Positions 24,168-32,200 of a DNA stretch of 64,000 nucleotides are shown here, piece after piece. Under the pieces are notes generated by a model. It was given only the letters and a program-made list of their open reading frames with translations, did no database searches and had not been told where the DNA came from. A program made the position numbers and the translations under genes. This DNA comes from Nocardioides renjunii. GTDB taxonomy: Bacteria; Actinomycetota; Actinomycetes; Propionibacteriales; Nocardioidaceae. The stretch covers positions 2,542,001-2,606,000 of the forward strand of contig NZ_CP141058.1 of assembly GCF_034661175.1 (NCBI RefSeq). The letters run 5' to 3'. Every line of letters starts with the position of its first letter. The stretch's first letter is position 1.

Positions 24168-24743
24168 TCAGAGCATCCGGCGCAGGATCGCCGGCCGCAG
24201 GTTGGTGAACAGGTGCGCCGCCAGGGCCACGAAGAAGGCGACGTGCGCGCCGACGTGCAGCGGCAGCCAGGCGTCGTCCCCGGTGCCGACCAGCAGCAGC
24301 CCGGAGACGGGTACGACGACGAGCAGCAGGAGCAGCGTGCGCTCGGTCCAGTGCACGAGCCGACGGTCGGCCGCCGAGAGGTGCTCGGACCAGGGCGGCA
24401 GGCCGGCGACCTTGCGCCACAGCGGGCGGACGACGCCGAGCGCGAGCACCGTCAGCCCGAGCAGCAGGTGGAGCTCGGCGAGGTCGAAGCCGCCGCCGAG
24501 GAGGTCGTAGTCGTCGGCGCGGGCCTCGCACCGGTCCTCGAGCCGGTCGAGTCGCTCCTCGAAGGCGTCGCTGGTGTCACCGCCGCTGCGGTCCTCGCCG
24601 GGCGGGTCGCACTCCCCGTCGAGGTCGAGGTTGTAGCCGACGGCGAACTGGGCGCCCACGGCGGCGACGGTCAGCCAGTGCAGGACCTTCTGCGAGGGGC
24701 GGTAGCCGCGGGTCTCCGAGACTGGCTCGGTGGTGGTGGACAC
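24168..24743 (-). CDS. Cytochrome b561-family membrane protein
   Basis: The 191-residue protein has four hydrophobic segments with candidate heme-ligand histidines: KVLHWLTVAAVG, AELHLLLGLTV, LVHWTERTLLLLL and LHVGAHVAFFVALAAH. This is the pattern of prokaryotic b561, a diheme quinol-linked electron carrier. An acidic, Cys-containing insert (residues about 44-80) between the first two helices is longer than usual. GTG at 24743 has a leaderless-type -10 box upstream. Confidence 0.82.
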   Translation of the reverse strand: MSTTTEPVSETRGYRPSQKVLHWLTVAAVGAQFAVGYNLDLDGECDPPGEDRSGGDTSDAFEERLDRLEDRCEARADDYDLLGGGFDLAELHLLLGLTVLALGVVRPLWRKVAGLPPWSEHLSAADRRLVHWTERTLLLLLVVVPVSGLLLVGTGDDAWLPLHVGAHVAFFVALAAHLFTNLRPAILRRML

Positions 24744-24749
24744 GCGCAG

Positions 24750-24755
24750 ATGCTA
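24750..24755 (-). promoter_or_regulatory. Leaderless-type -10 box for cytochrome b561
   Basis: TAGCAT on the minus strand lies six bases before the GTG start at 24743. Confidence 0.5.
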
Positions 24756-24795
24756 GGGCGTACGCCGAGGTGCCGCAGGCCCTCGAGGGGTGGGA

Positions 24796-24801
24796 TAGCC
24801 T
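24796..24801 (+). promoter_or_regulatory. Leaderless-type -10 box for sulfotransferase 1
   Basis: TAGCCT lies six bases before the GTG at 24808. The same box and surroundings recur before the paralogue at 26167. Confidence 0.55.
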
Positions 24802-24807
24802 CGGCGC

Positions 24808-25449
24808 GTGCTGATCAGCGACTCCCGGAAGGTCCTCTTCGTCCACGTTCCCAAGACCGGCGGGGTGTCGGTCGAGGAGACCGTGAAGGAAGCGTGTCCG
24901 GACGCCCGGAAGGCGCGCACCCCGATCGGTCGGCACGCCACGCTCGGCAAGATCATCAAGCACGAGCCGCAGGTGCTCGACTACTGGACCTTCGGCTTCG
25001 TGCGCAACCCGTGGGCCCGGATGGTGTCGTGGTACTCGATGATCTCCGCGTGGGACCGCCGGCACGGCCCGCGGAGCGGCAAGCCGCAGGACGTCAAGCA
25101 CCACTCGATGCGCGACGGCAACGACATGTGGCGCGCCGCGGCGGCCTACTCCGGCTTCGACGAGTTCGTGATGCGCGGCACCGAGGAGCTCCCGCGGGTG
25201 GGCGTCCCGCAGATCACCTACCTGCGGGCCCGCCGGCACGGCCGGGAGGTCGACTTCATCGGCCGCACCGAGAACTTCGTCGCGGACCTGCAGAAGGTGC
25301 AGGTGCAGCTCGGCCTCGAGCCGTCCACGCCGCCGCACAAGAACAAGTCCAAGCACGGGACCTACCACGACTACTACACCGACGAGACGCGCCAGCGGGT
25401 CGCCGAGGTCTACGCCGAGGACATCGACCTGTTCGGCTACACCTACTGA
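24808..25449 (+). CDS. Sulfotransferase family 2-like protein (copy 1)
   Basis: The 213-residue protein has the PAPS-binding 5'-phosphosulfate loop FVHVPKTGG near the N-terminus and a 3'-phosphate motif GFVRNPWARMVSWYSM. It belongs with sulfotransferase_2 domain proteins that modify carbohydrates or lipids; acceptor unknown. It is a close paralogue of the 26167-26808 gene: same length, and the two share FVRNPWARMVSW and a DYYT...FGYT C-terminus. Its 3' end overlaps the convergent gene by seven bases. No signal peptide or membrane segment. Confidence 0.82.
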   Translation: MLISDSRKVLFVHVPKTGGVSVEETVKEACPDARKARTPIGRHATLGKIIKHEPQVLDYWTFGFVRNPWARMVSWYSMISAWDRRHGPRSGKPQDVKHHSMRDGNDMWRAAAAYSGFDEFVMRGTEELPRVGVPQITYLRARRHGREVDFIGRTENFVADLQKVQVQLGLEPSTPPHKNKSKHGTYHDYYTDETRQRVAEVYAEDIDLFGYTY

Positions 25450-26093
25450 GACAGGCCGGGCAGGCGAGTGCCGCGGGCACCTGACCAGGTGCCCGTGTCG
25501 GCGAGCCGGCGCCAGACGTCGTACTCCGGCTCGAAGTGGGCGACCAGCGCCTCCCGCGTCGCCGGGGTGAGCTCGCCACGCTCGGCCGACGAGGCGTTGC
25601 GGCGCTCGAACTCCAGCGGCACGCCGACGCGCTCGCTGAACCACGCCGACCACACCTCGGGGTGCTCCACGCTGAGGACCCGGTCGACCGCGACCGCGCC
25701 CTGGGCGTGGATGAACCTCGCGGGCCGCCCCTGCGGGACCGGTGCGTCCGGGTCTCCGGCGAGGTAGTGCCGGGCGAAGTCCTCGAACGACATCTCGGCC
25801 GTCGAGCGGCGGCTGTCGTCGCGGGCCCGGTAGCGCCACCACGACTCCAGCCAGGCCACCGGCTCGCGGAACATCGTGACCAGCTCGTAGGAGTCGCGGG
25901 GGTGCCCGTGCGCGGCGAGCTCGGGCGCCTTGGTGTGCACGAACCCGCGCGCCGGCAGGTGCTTGCGGCCGGGCGGGGAGCTGACCGACTCGGTGGCGTA
26001 CGGCGCCAGCGCGCGCTCCAGGGTCGTGCTCGCGGTCTTCGGCAGCGCGAGGAGCACGAAGTCCCGGCCGGGGCCGAGACCGAGGAACGTCAT
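25443..26093 (-). CDS. Sulfotransferase-like protein (divergent member)
   Basis: The 216-residue protein has a P-loop-like LALPKTASTTLERAL and the second motif TMFREPVAWLESWWRYR, matching sulfotransferase-family positions but diverged from its two neighbours. It lies inverted between the paralogous pair. ATG at 26093 gives a proper N-terminus MTFLGLGPGRDFVLLALPK; the frame extends further upstream without homology. Substrate unknown. Confidence 0.72.
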   Translation of the reverse strand: MTFLGLGPGRDFVLLALPKTASTTLERALAPYATESVSSPPGRKHLPARGFVHTKAPELAAHGHPRDSYELVTMFREPVAWLESWWRYRARDDSRRSTAEMSFEDFARHYLAGDPDAPVPQGRPARFIHAQGAVAVDRVLSVEHPEVWSAWFSERVGVPLEFERRNASSAERGELTPATREALVAHFEPEYDVWRRLADTGTWSGARGTRLPGLSQ

Positions 26094-26153
26094 CACGCGC
26101 CGATCATCCCCCATCGGCTCCCCATCGGCTGCGCCTGTCACGCGTGCGTGGGC

Positions 26154-26159
26154 TAGCCT
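26154..26159 (+). promoter_or_regulatory. Leaderless-type -10 box for sulfotransferase 3
   Basis: TAGCCT lies seven bases before the GTG at 26167. Confidence 0.55.
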
Positions 26160-26166
26160 CGCGCCC

Positions 26167-26808
26167 GTGCTGATCTCCGACGCCAGGCGGGCACTGTTCG
26201 TGCACGTGCCCAAGACGGGCGGCGTCTCGGTGGGGGTCGCCTTCCAGCGCGCGTGTCCCGACGCGCGCAGCAAGACGCCGGGCGTCTCGCCGCCGCTGGG
26301 CAGGCACGCGCCGTACGAGCGGATCCTGCGCGCGGAGCCGCACGTGGCCAACTACTGGTCCTTCGCGTTCGTCCGGAACCCGTGGGCGCGGATGGTGTCG
26401 TGGTGGTCCATGATCGACGACTGGAACCGGGCCTGGGGACCGGCCAGCGGGCGGCCGCAGGAGACGGCCACGCGGATGCGCGGCAACGAGATGTGGCGGG
26501 CGGCGGCGGCGTACGCGGACTTCGAGGAGTTCGTGCTCCGCGGGACCGACGAGCTGCCGCGGGTCGGCCGGCCGCAGGTCGACTACCTCCGGGCGGCTGA
26601 CCGCGAGGTCGACTTCGTCGGGCGGACCGAGTCGTTCGCCGAGGACCTGCAGCGGGTGGAGCGACAGCTGGGCAGCGAGCCGACGCGGGTCCCGCACCGC
26701 AACAAGTCGCCGCACGGGAGCTATCGCGACTACTACACCGCCGCGAGCCGGGCGAAGGTGGCCGAGGTCTACGCCCCCGACCTCGAGGCGTTCGGCTACA
26801 CCTTCTGA
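26167..26808 (+). CDS. Sulfotransferase family 2-like protein (copy 2)
   Basis: The 213-residue protein begins MLISDARRALFVHVPKTGG and carries FVRNPWARMVSWWSMIDDW, HRNKSPHGSYRDYYT and a FGYTF end, so it is clearly paralogous to the 24808-25449 protein. The duplication includes the promoter-proximal bases, suggesting tandem duplication with later insertion of, or separation by, the inverted middle gene. Likely a PAPS-dependent sulfotransferase; acceptor unknown. Confidence 0.82.
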   Translation: MLISDARRALFVHVPKTGGVSVGVAFQRACPDARSKTPGVSPPLGRHAPYERILRAEPHVANYWSFAFVRNPWARMVSWWSMIDDWNRAWGPASGRPQETATRMRGNEMWRAAAAYADFEEFVLRGTDELPRVGRPQVDYLRAADREVDFVGRTESFAEDLQRVERQLGSEPTRVPHRNKSPHGSYRDYYTAASRAKVAEVYAPDLEAFGYTF

Positions 26809-26835
26809 GCGGGACCGCTCCGGCACAATGCGCGC

Positions 26836-27570
26836 ATGACCTTCCCCGGCGGCTGGACCCGCGGCGCGCACACCTTCGACGGCGTCAGCCACCCGACCCA
26901 CCGACGGGGCACCGGCCCGGGCGTCATCGTGGTGCACGAGATCCCCGGCATCACCCCGGCCGTCGCGGCGTTCGCCGAGGAGGTGGTCGACGCCGGGCAC
27001 ACCGTCGTGATGCCCAGCCTGTTCGGCACGGACGGGGCCGGGATGACGGTGGGCTCCACCGCTCGCGCGCTGCGGCAGGTGTGCGTGAGCCGGGAGTTCA
27101 CCAAGCTCCGCACCGGCGAGACCGCTCCCGTCGCCGACTGGCTGCGCTCGCTGGCCCGCGAGCTGCACGCCGAGCTCGGCGGCCCCGGCGTGGGCGCCCT
27201 CGGCATGTGCTTCACCGGCGGCTTCGCGCTCGCGATGATGGTGGACGACTCCGTCGCCGCGCCCGTGCTGTGCCAGCCCAGCGCGCCCTTCGCCGTCACG
27301 CCGTCGAGGTCGCGCGACCTCAACCTCTCCCCCGCCGACCTCGACATCGTCAAGGGCCGCTGTGCCGCCGGCCAGCAGGTGCTCGGCCTCAAGTTCCGGT
27401 CCGACCCCGCCGTCGGCAAGCGCTTCGAGACCCTCACCACCGAGCTCGGCGACGCCTTCATCCGGGTCGAGCTCGACGGCAGGGGCCACTCCACCGTGAC
27501 CGAGCAGCGGTCGCAGGAGGCGGTCGACGCAGTGCTCGGGTTCTTCCGGGAGCGGCTGCGGCCGGGGTGA
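26836..27570 (+). CDS. Dienelactone hydrolase family protein
   Basis: The 244-residue alpha/beta hydrolase has the Cys-nucleophile elbow GALGMCFTGGFAL (about residue 134) and the downstream LDGRGHSTV histidine, as in dienelactone hydrolases. These enzymes open enol-lactones or other esters. No aromatic ring-cleavage genes are nearby, so the substrate is unclear. The start ATG at 26836 follows the sulfotransferase by 27 bases with CACAAT six bases upstream, suggesting its own leaderless promoter. Confidence 0.85.
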   Translation: MTFPGGWTRGAHTFDGVSHPTHRRGTGPGVIVVHEIPGITPAVAAFAEEVVDAGHTVVMPSLFGTDGAGMTVGSTARALRQVCVSREFTKLRTGETAPVADWLRSLARELHAELGGPGVGALGMCFTGGFALAMMVDDSVAAPVLCQPSAPFAVTPSRSRDLNLSPADLDIVKGRCAAGQQVLGLKFRSDPAVGKRFETLTTELGDAFIRVELDGRGHSTVTEQRSQEAVDAVLGFFRERLRPG

Positions 27571-27655
27571 GGAGGGTTGCTCCGGCGGTCGAGGACGGTC
27601 TCGCCTCGGTGGTCGAGCAGCCCGCCCGCTTCGGTGGTCGAGGTGGTGGGTTCGT

Positions 27656-27760
27656 CGGTGGTCGAGTAGCCGAGCGAGGAACGAGCGAGGCGTATCGAGA
27701 CCCGCTCTCGCTTGGTGGTCGAGTACCCGAGCGAGGAAAGAGCGAGGCGTATCGAGACCC
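27656..27760. repeat. Dispersed actinobacterial repeat, two full copies
   Basis: Two near-identical copies of about 48 bp (27656-27703 and 27713-27760) run from GGTGGTCGAGTA through GAGCGAGG and AGAGCGAGGCG-type cores to GCGTATCGAGACCC. Two partial GGTGGTCGAG heads precede them at about 27608 and 27633. The ends are imperfect inverted repeats (GGTCGAGTA/TATCGAGACC). They immediately precede the DUF222/HNH gene. Confidence 0.8.
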
Positions 27761-27810
27761 CTTTCACAGGACGTCTCGAGCACGGCTATTGTCAGTGGTC
27801 TGCGGTAGAA

Positions 27811-27826
27811 TCGAACACATGATCGA
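27811..27826 (+). promoter_or_regulatory. SOS-box-like site over the DUF222 start codon
   Basis: TCGAACACATGATCGA matches TCGAAC-N4-GTTCGA at 11 of 12 defined positions and covers the ATG at 27819. Overlapping its 5' end is a leaderless-type -10 box TAGAAT (27806-27811), seven bases before the ATG. Bound LexA would cover the start site. Confidence 0.72.
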
Positions 27827-29249
27827 GACGCTGGCAGACCCGAAGGCAGAGGTCCAGGACCTTTCTGCCTCCGAGCTGCTGCGAGCGCTCCGCGACCGCA
27901 AGGCGGCCGAGGACCGGGCCGCGGCCGATCAGCTCGACCTCGCCGCCCGCTGGGCCGACCTTCATCCGCCGGAGTCGATCCACACCGCCGCGACCTTCAG
28001 CGACGGCGGCCGCTACGGCCTCGAGCACGAGGAGCCCATCGCCGGCGAGGGCTGCCCGGCGGTGGCGGAGTTCTGCATCGCCGAGCTCGGCACCGTCCTC
28101 GGCATCTCCTCCACCTCGGCGAAGCGGCTCATCGGTCACGCCCTCGAGCTGCGGCACCGCCTCCCACGGCTGTGGGCTCAGGTCCACGCCGGCCAGGTAC
28201 CGGCGTGGCGGGCCCGCACGGTCGCGGAAGCCACCATCCACTCGACCCCGTCGCTCACCGTCGAGGCGGCGCGGTGGGTCGACACCCAGGTCGCCGCCGT
28301 CGCCGGACGCATCGGACCCGCACAGCTCGACCGGCTCGTCGCAGAGACCATCAAGCGCCACCACCTCGACACCCACGACCCCACGAGTGATCCCGAAGAC
28401 GGGTGGCAGCACGTCGACCCGCGCCACGCCACCCTCCACTCCGAGGACGTGCACTACGCCGGCACCATGCGGTTCGAGGCCGAGCTCGACCTCGCCGACG
28501 CCCTCGACCTCGACCGCGCCCTCACCCACGGCGCCGAGACGCTGAAAGCCCTCGGCTCACACGCTCCGCTCGACGCCCGACGGTCCGCAGCGCTCGGCGA
28601 CCTGGCCCGCACCCAGACCGCCCTCGACCTCCACGCCCAAGGCTCGAGTGCCACCAGGCGAGAGGACGGGCTGCCGGTTGCCCGGGAGGTGGTGCTGCAC
28701 GCCCACTTCGACACCAGCCTCGACGGGCACGACGGGCTGGAGACCGTGTTCGGTGCCACCGGACGGATGGAGGAGGGCCAGCGGCTCGTGCTGCTGGAGC
28801 AGATACGCGGCTGGTGCGGCGACTCGCGCACGAAGGTCACCATCAAGCCGGTCATCAACCTCTCCACCGAGCTCACGGCACCGGGCTACGACATCCCCGA
28901 CCGAATCCGCGAACAAGTCATCCTGCGCGACCGCACGTGTGTGTTCCCGTGGTGCACGCGACCCGCACGCGGTTGCGACATCGACCACATCGTCCCCTTC
29001 GACCACGACGCCGACACCGAGGGCCGGCCACAACCCGGTCCGACCGTGTCCTCGAACCTCGCACCGGAGTGTCGCTGGCACCACCGACTCAAGACCCACA
29101 CCGCCTGGCGCTACGACGTCACCGGACCCGGTGTCTACGAGTGGACCAGCCCCCACGGCCACCGCTACCGACGCGACCGCACCGGCACCACCTGCATCGA
29201 CACCCCGCCGCGCGCTGCCGACGACCCCGAGCCACCCGACCGACCATGA
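27819..29249 (+). CDS. 13E12-type DUF222 protein with HNH endonuclease domain
   Basis: The 476-residue protein has an N-terminal DUF222 region (about residues 15-330) and a C-terminal HNH motif, CVFPWCTRPARGCDIDHIVP followed by NLAPECRWHHRLKTH (about 370-430). This is the actinobacterial 13E12 repeat family, often present in many genomic copies; its cellular function is not settled. The ATG at 27819 sits inside an SOS-box-like site. Repeats flank it on the 5' side and a hairpin on the 3' side, consistent with a mobile or dispersed unit. HNH residues appear intact. Confidence 0.9.
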   Translation: MIETLADPKAEVQDLSASELLRALRDRKAAEDRAAADQLDLAARWADLHPPESIHTAATFSDGGRYGLEHEEPIAGEGCPAVAEFCIAELGTVLGISSTSAKRLIGHALELRHRLPRLWAQVHAGQVPAWRARTVAEATIHSTPSLTVEAARWVDTQVAAVAGRIGPAQLDRLVAETIKRHHLDTHDPTSDPEDGWQHVDPRHATLHSEDVHYAGTMRFEAELDLADALDLDRALTHGAETLKALGSHAPLDARRSAALGDLARTQTALDLHAQGSSATRREDGLPVAREVVLHAHFDTSLDGHDGLETVFGATGRMEEGQRLVLLEQIRGWCGDSRTKVTIKPVINLSTELTAPGYDIPDRIREQVILRDRTCVFPWCTRPARGCDIDHIVPFDHDADTEGRPQPGPTVSSNLAPECRWHHRLKTHTAWRYDVTGPGVYEWTSPHGHRYRRDRTGTTCIDTPPRAADDPEPPDRP

Positions 29250-29261
29250 CCCCGCCCCACA

Positions 29262-29286
29262 CCCCGCCGGAATGACCACGGCGGGG
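29262..29286 (+). terminator. Hairpin downstream of the DUF222/HNH gene
   Basis: CCCCGCCG (29262-29269) pairs with CGGCGGGG (29279-29286) across nine bases, 13 bases after the stop at 29249. Strong GC stem, no U-tract. Confidence 0.6.
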
Positions 29287-29743
29287 CTACACGCACGCGT
29301 GGGCTCCGATCCCCCGCTGCATGGGCCGTCGTCGCGCCGCGTCACCGGTCCTGACGCCCCTGACGCCCGCTTCCGCGGCCGTGTCCGCCGCGACCGCCCA
29401 GCAAGGCGGCGCCGGCACCTGACGGAGCTGCCCAGACGTAGCTGGAACTCCAGCCGAGGACTGAGCGGCCGCACGATGCCAGGACCGAGCAGCGACCGCC
29501 ATCCGTCGACGGCGACGGGCGCCATCCGTCCGCCACCCTTCCGACCAGGCGTTCGCTGCGGACCGGACGCGCGGGCCTGACCGCCCCCGATCCATCCGGT
29601 GCCAGCGCCGCTCGCAGGCCCCTAGAACCGCGGCGCCGACCAACCCACACGGACCCACTCGACTGCCAAGATGCTGCCGACGCCGATCCGAGCGTCCCGC
29701 AACTGCCCCCGGGGGGCTGCGGCACCACGTCGAGCGAGGTCGG
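29287..29743. other. 457-bp stretch without a supported gene
   Basis: Open frames exist on both strands, but their translations are Arg/Ala/Ser-rich shadows without family features. I see no RNA gene or clear repeat. It separates the DUF222 unit from the next membrane protein gene and may be degraded DNA linked to that accessory unit. Confidence 0.4.
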
Positions 29744-30319
29744 ATGCTGGAGCTGTTCGTCGCGTTGACCCTCCTTGCGGGCAACGCGCGCTATGCGGGC
29801 ACCGGCGTGGCCCCACGGTTCCGCGCGCTCTCCGACGACCGCGCCAGGGTCACGCACGAGTCGTTCACGACGCACGTCCAGGACTGGCTCCTCTTCTTCA
29901 ACGTCGTCGCCTCGTCGGTGAGCGCGGCGCTAGCTGCCTACCAGCAGTGGTGGCTCGGGGTGCTGCTGTCGTCAACTGCGCTGGCGGTGTCCGTGGTGGC
30001 GCGGGTCCTTCGGCGATCGGCTCGCTCGAACATCCTCGCCGGCTTCGCCGAGCGCGACCTGGAGCCGTTGCACCCGCGGGAGACGAGCAGGCGCCGCGAA
30101 CGGCGACAGCTGCAGCTCGCCGGCGTGGCGCTCGTCGGCTACGTCACCTTCCGCGTCATGAGCTTCGTCGCGGAGGAGAGCGGCGACACCTGGCCGGCGG
30201 TGGCCGGCTTCGTCGGCATGATCCTCACTGCTGGTGGAGCGCTGGGGCTGGTGGGGTCGATGGCGTGGAGGTTCGGCGACGAGCGCCCTGCGTCTGACCG
30301 CTCCAGCGACCTGCCCTGA
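29744..30319 (+). CDS. Hypothetical membrane protein
   Basis: The 191-residue protein has about four hydrophobic segments (residues roughly 1-13, 48-86, 124-145 and 150-175) separated by charged loops, including RRRERRQLQL before the third. GAGG lies five bases before the ATG. It is convergent with the MFS gene at 30335. I recognise no family. Hydrophobic layout and codon use support a real gene, but the start is uncertain. Confidence 0.55.
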   Translation: MLELFVALTLLAGNARYAGTGVAPRFRALSDDRARVTHESFTTHVQDWLLFFNVVASSVSAALAAYQQWWLGVLLSSTALAVSVVARVLRRSARSNILAGFAERDLEPLHPRETSRRRERRQLQLAGVALVGYVTFRVMSFVAEESGDTWPAVAGFVGMILTAGGALGLVGSMAWRFGDERPASDRSSDLP

Positions 30320-30334
30320 CGCGACGCGCAGAGG

Positions 30335-31606
30335 TCAGGACCCCGGCGCGGAGCCCGCGCCCCCGCGGCGTCGCGCGGCGACCTGCCGCCATGCGATCAG
30401 GGCCTGGACGGACGCGAACGCCACCAGGACCGCGAACAGCAGCCCGTACCCGACGCTCACGACCATCCATCCCACGACCACCGGGAAGCCGAGGATCGCG
30501 ACCTGGAAGACCAGCCCGGCGACGGGCAGGACCCGGGCCCCCGTCGACTCCGGGGACACCGCGACGGCGTGCGCCTGTGTGGCCGGCAGCGCGAGCCCGT
30601 AGCCCAGCCCCATGGCTGCCGAGGCGGTCGCATAGGCGAGCGGGTCGGACCCGACGGCGAGGAAGGACGCCACCGCGACCAGCATCACCGTGATCGCGAC
30701 GGCGATCACCCGGGTCTGGTCGAACCGCCTGACCCACGGCGCCACCACGAACCGGACCGCGATCACCGCGACCGTGTAGGCGACGTAGAACACCGAGTAG
30801 TCGAGACCCCGGTCGCCGGCGAAGGTCGTCTGGAACTGGGTCATCGTGGTGAACAGGCAGGCGAACAGCGCGATCACGACGAGCCACGGCCCGACGGGCG
30901 AGCGGGCGATCGTCCCGGCAGCCGACAGCAGGCCGACGGAGTGCCCGGCGGACTCGCCCGGCTCGGACCCCGACCCCGTGCCGCGGCGGTCCGGCGTGAG
31001 GAGCGCGGCCACCACGGTCGCGACGACTGCTGCGGCGCAGACGAGACCTGCCACGACGAAGGTGCCGCGGAAGCCGAGCGAGGTGGTCATGAGCCAGCCG
31101 GCCAGCACCGGCCCCGTACCGATCCCCACCTGCTGGGTCCCGGTGAGGTATCCGAAGTACGTCACCCGGCCGGAGTCGGTGACCATCTCGTTCACCACCA
31201 TCGGCATGACGGTGTAGACGACCGCCCAGGCGGTGCCCAGGAGCACGCCGACGGCCACCAGTGGCTCCCAGCCCTCGCGCACCGTCGCGGTTGCGGCGGC
31301 CGTGACGCCGAAGACAGTGATGGCCGACGCCTGCACCCAGTGGGGCCGCAGCGCCTCGGGATGCCGGCTGAGCAGCACCAGGGCGAGGGCGGCCGGGACG
31401 ACGGCGGCCGACAGCACGACCCCGAAGCCGGCCTCGCTCCCGCCCAGCGCGAGGACGTACAGCGGGAGGAGCAGCAGCATGCCGTAGGCGGTGGAGATCC
31501 CGAGCGCCGCTGCCAGCACGGCGACGACGGCGGCGGGTCGCACACCGGGCAGCAGCGCACGGCCACCACCCTGCGCGTCGAGGGTCTCGCCCGTGTTCGC
31601 TCCCAT
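30335..31606 (-). CDS. MFS transporter
   Basis: The 423-residue protein has about 12 predicted transmembrane segments, and its central charged loop (PDRRGTGSGSEPGESAG) divides two six-helix halves, as in the major facilitator superfamily. Substrate unknown; drug or metabolite efflux is possible. It is divergent from an Lrp/AsnC regulator, so local control is plausible. I chose ATG at 31606 (MGANTGETLD) over the more upstream in-frame start. Confidence 0.85.
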   Translation of the reverse strand: MGANTGETLDAQGGGRALLPGVRPAAVVAVLAAALGISTAYGMLLLLPLYVLALGGSEAGFGVVLSAAVVPAALALVLLSRHPEALRPHWVQASAITVFGVTAAATATVREGWEPLVAVGVLLGTAWAVVYTVMPMVVNEMVTDSGRVTYFGYLTGTQQVGIGTGPVLAGWLMTTSLGFRGTFVVAGLVCAAAVVATVVAALLTPDRRGTGSGSEPGESAGHSVGLLSAAGTIARSPVGPWLVVIALFACLFTTMTQFQTTFAGDRGLDYSVFYVAYTVAVIAVRFVVAPWVRRFDQTRVIAVAITVMLVAVASFLAVGSDPLAYATASAAMGLGYGLALPATQAHAVAVSPESTGARVLPVAGLVFQVAILGFPVVVGWMVVSVGYGLLFAVLVAFASVQALIAWRQVAARRRGGAGSAPGS

Positions 31607-31668
31607 GCGTCTAGGGTCGAGCAGAGGCACGCCGGACACCATGCACAAGTGGAGGCAGGGAGGGCGTC

Positions 31669-32190
31669 ATGGTTGCCGATCCAGCAGCAGATCGGGGTCC
31701 AGAGCTCCGACGTGGCAACAGCCTGCTCGACAGCGTCAACCGGGGCATCCTCGACGCCCTCGCCGCCGACCCCCGGCTGAGTATCGCCGCCCTCGCCCGG
31801 CAGGTGGGCATGTCGACCCCGACGGTCCGCGAGCGCGTCCGGCGGCTCGAGGAGGCCGGCGTCATCCGCGGCTACCGCCTCGACGTCGATCCCGCCGCGA
31901 TCGGACTGCCGGTGGCGGCGTGGGTCAGGATCCGGCCCGGCCCGGGTCAGCTGCCGCGGATCGCCGAGCTCGCCGAGGCCACCCCCCAGGTGAGCGAGTG
32001 CCACCGGATCTCCGGCGAGGACTGCTTCCTGCTCAAGGTGCACGTCGCCCGGATCGAGGACCTCGAAGGGGTGCTCGACCAGTTCCTCGTCCACGGGCAG
32101 ACGACGAGCTCCTTCATCGTGTCCTCCCCCGTGCTGCCGCGGACCGTCCTGCCGGTGGGCGTCAGCCGGAGCGCTCGTACCGGCAAGTAA
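31669..32190 (+). CDS. Lrp/AsnC family transcriptional regulator
   Basis: The 173-residue protein has an N-terminal helix-turn-helix (about residues 22-75: LDSVNRGILDALAADPRLSI, then LARQVGMSTPTVRERVRRLEE) and a C-terminal RAM-like ligand-binding domain (VSECHRISGEDCFLLKVHV). ATG at 31669 has GGGAGG upstream. Divergence from the MFS gene with a 62-bp gap suggests it may regulate that transporter in response to a small ligand, probably an amino acid. Confidence 0.9.
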   Translation: MVADPAADRGPELRRGNSLLDSVNRGILDALAADPRLSIAALARQVGMSTPTVRERVRRLEEAGVIRGYRLDVDPAAIGLPVAAWVRIRPGPGQLPRIAELAEATPQVSECHRISGEDCFLLKVHVARIEDLEGVLDQFLVHGQTTSSFIVSSPVLPRTVLPVGVSRSARTGK

Positions 32191-32193
32191 GTT
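32188..32193 (+). promoter_or_regulatory. Leaderless-type -10 box for the esterase gene
   Basis: TAAGTT overlaps the TAA stop of the Lrp/AsnC gene and lies seven bases before GTG at 32201. It decides that start over the ORF's earlier in-frame codon. Confidence 0.6.
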
Positions 32194-32200
32194 GGGCCCC

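Noticed and set aside
29287..29875. Minus-strand open frames between the DUF222 gene and the membrane protein gene.
   Set aside because: Their translations are Arg/Ser/Gly-rich without motifs and overlap the better-supported plus-strand membrane gene.
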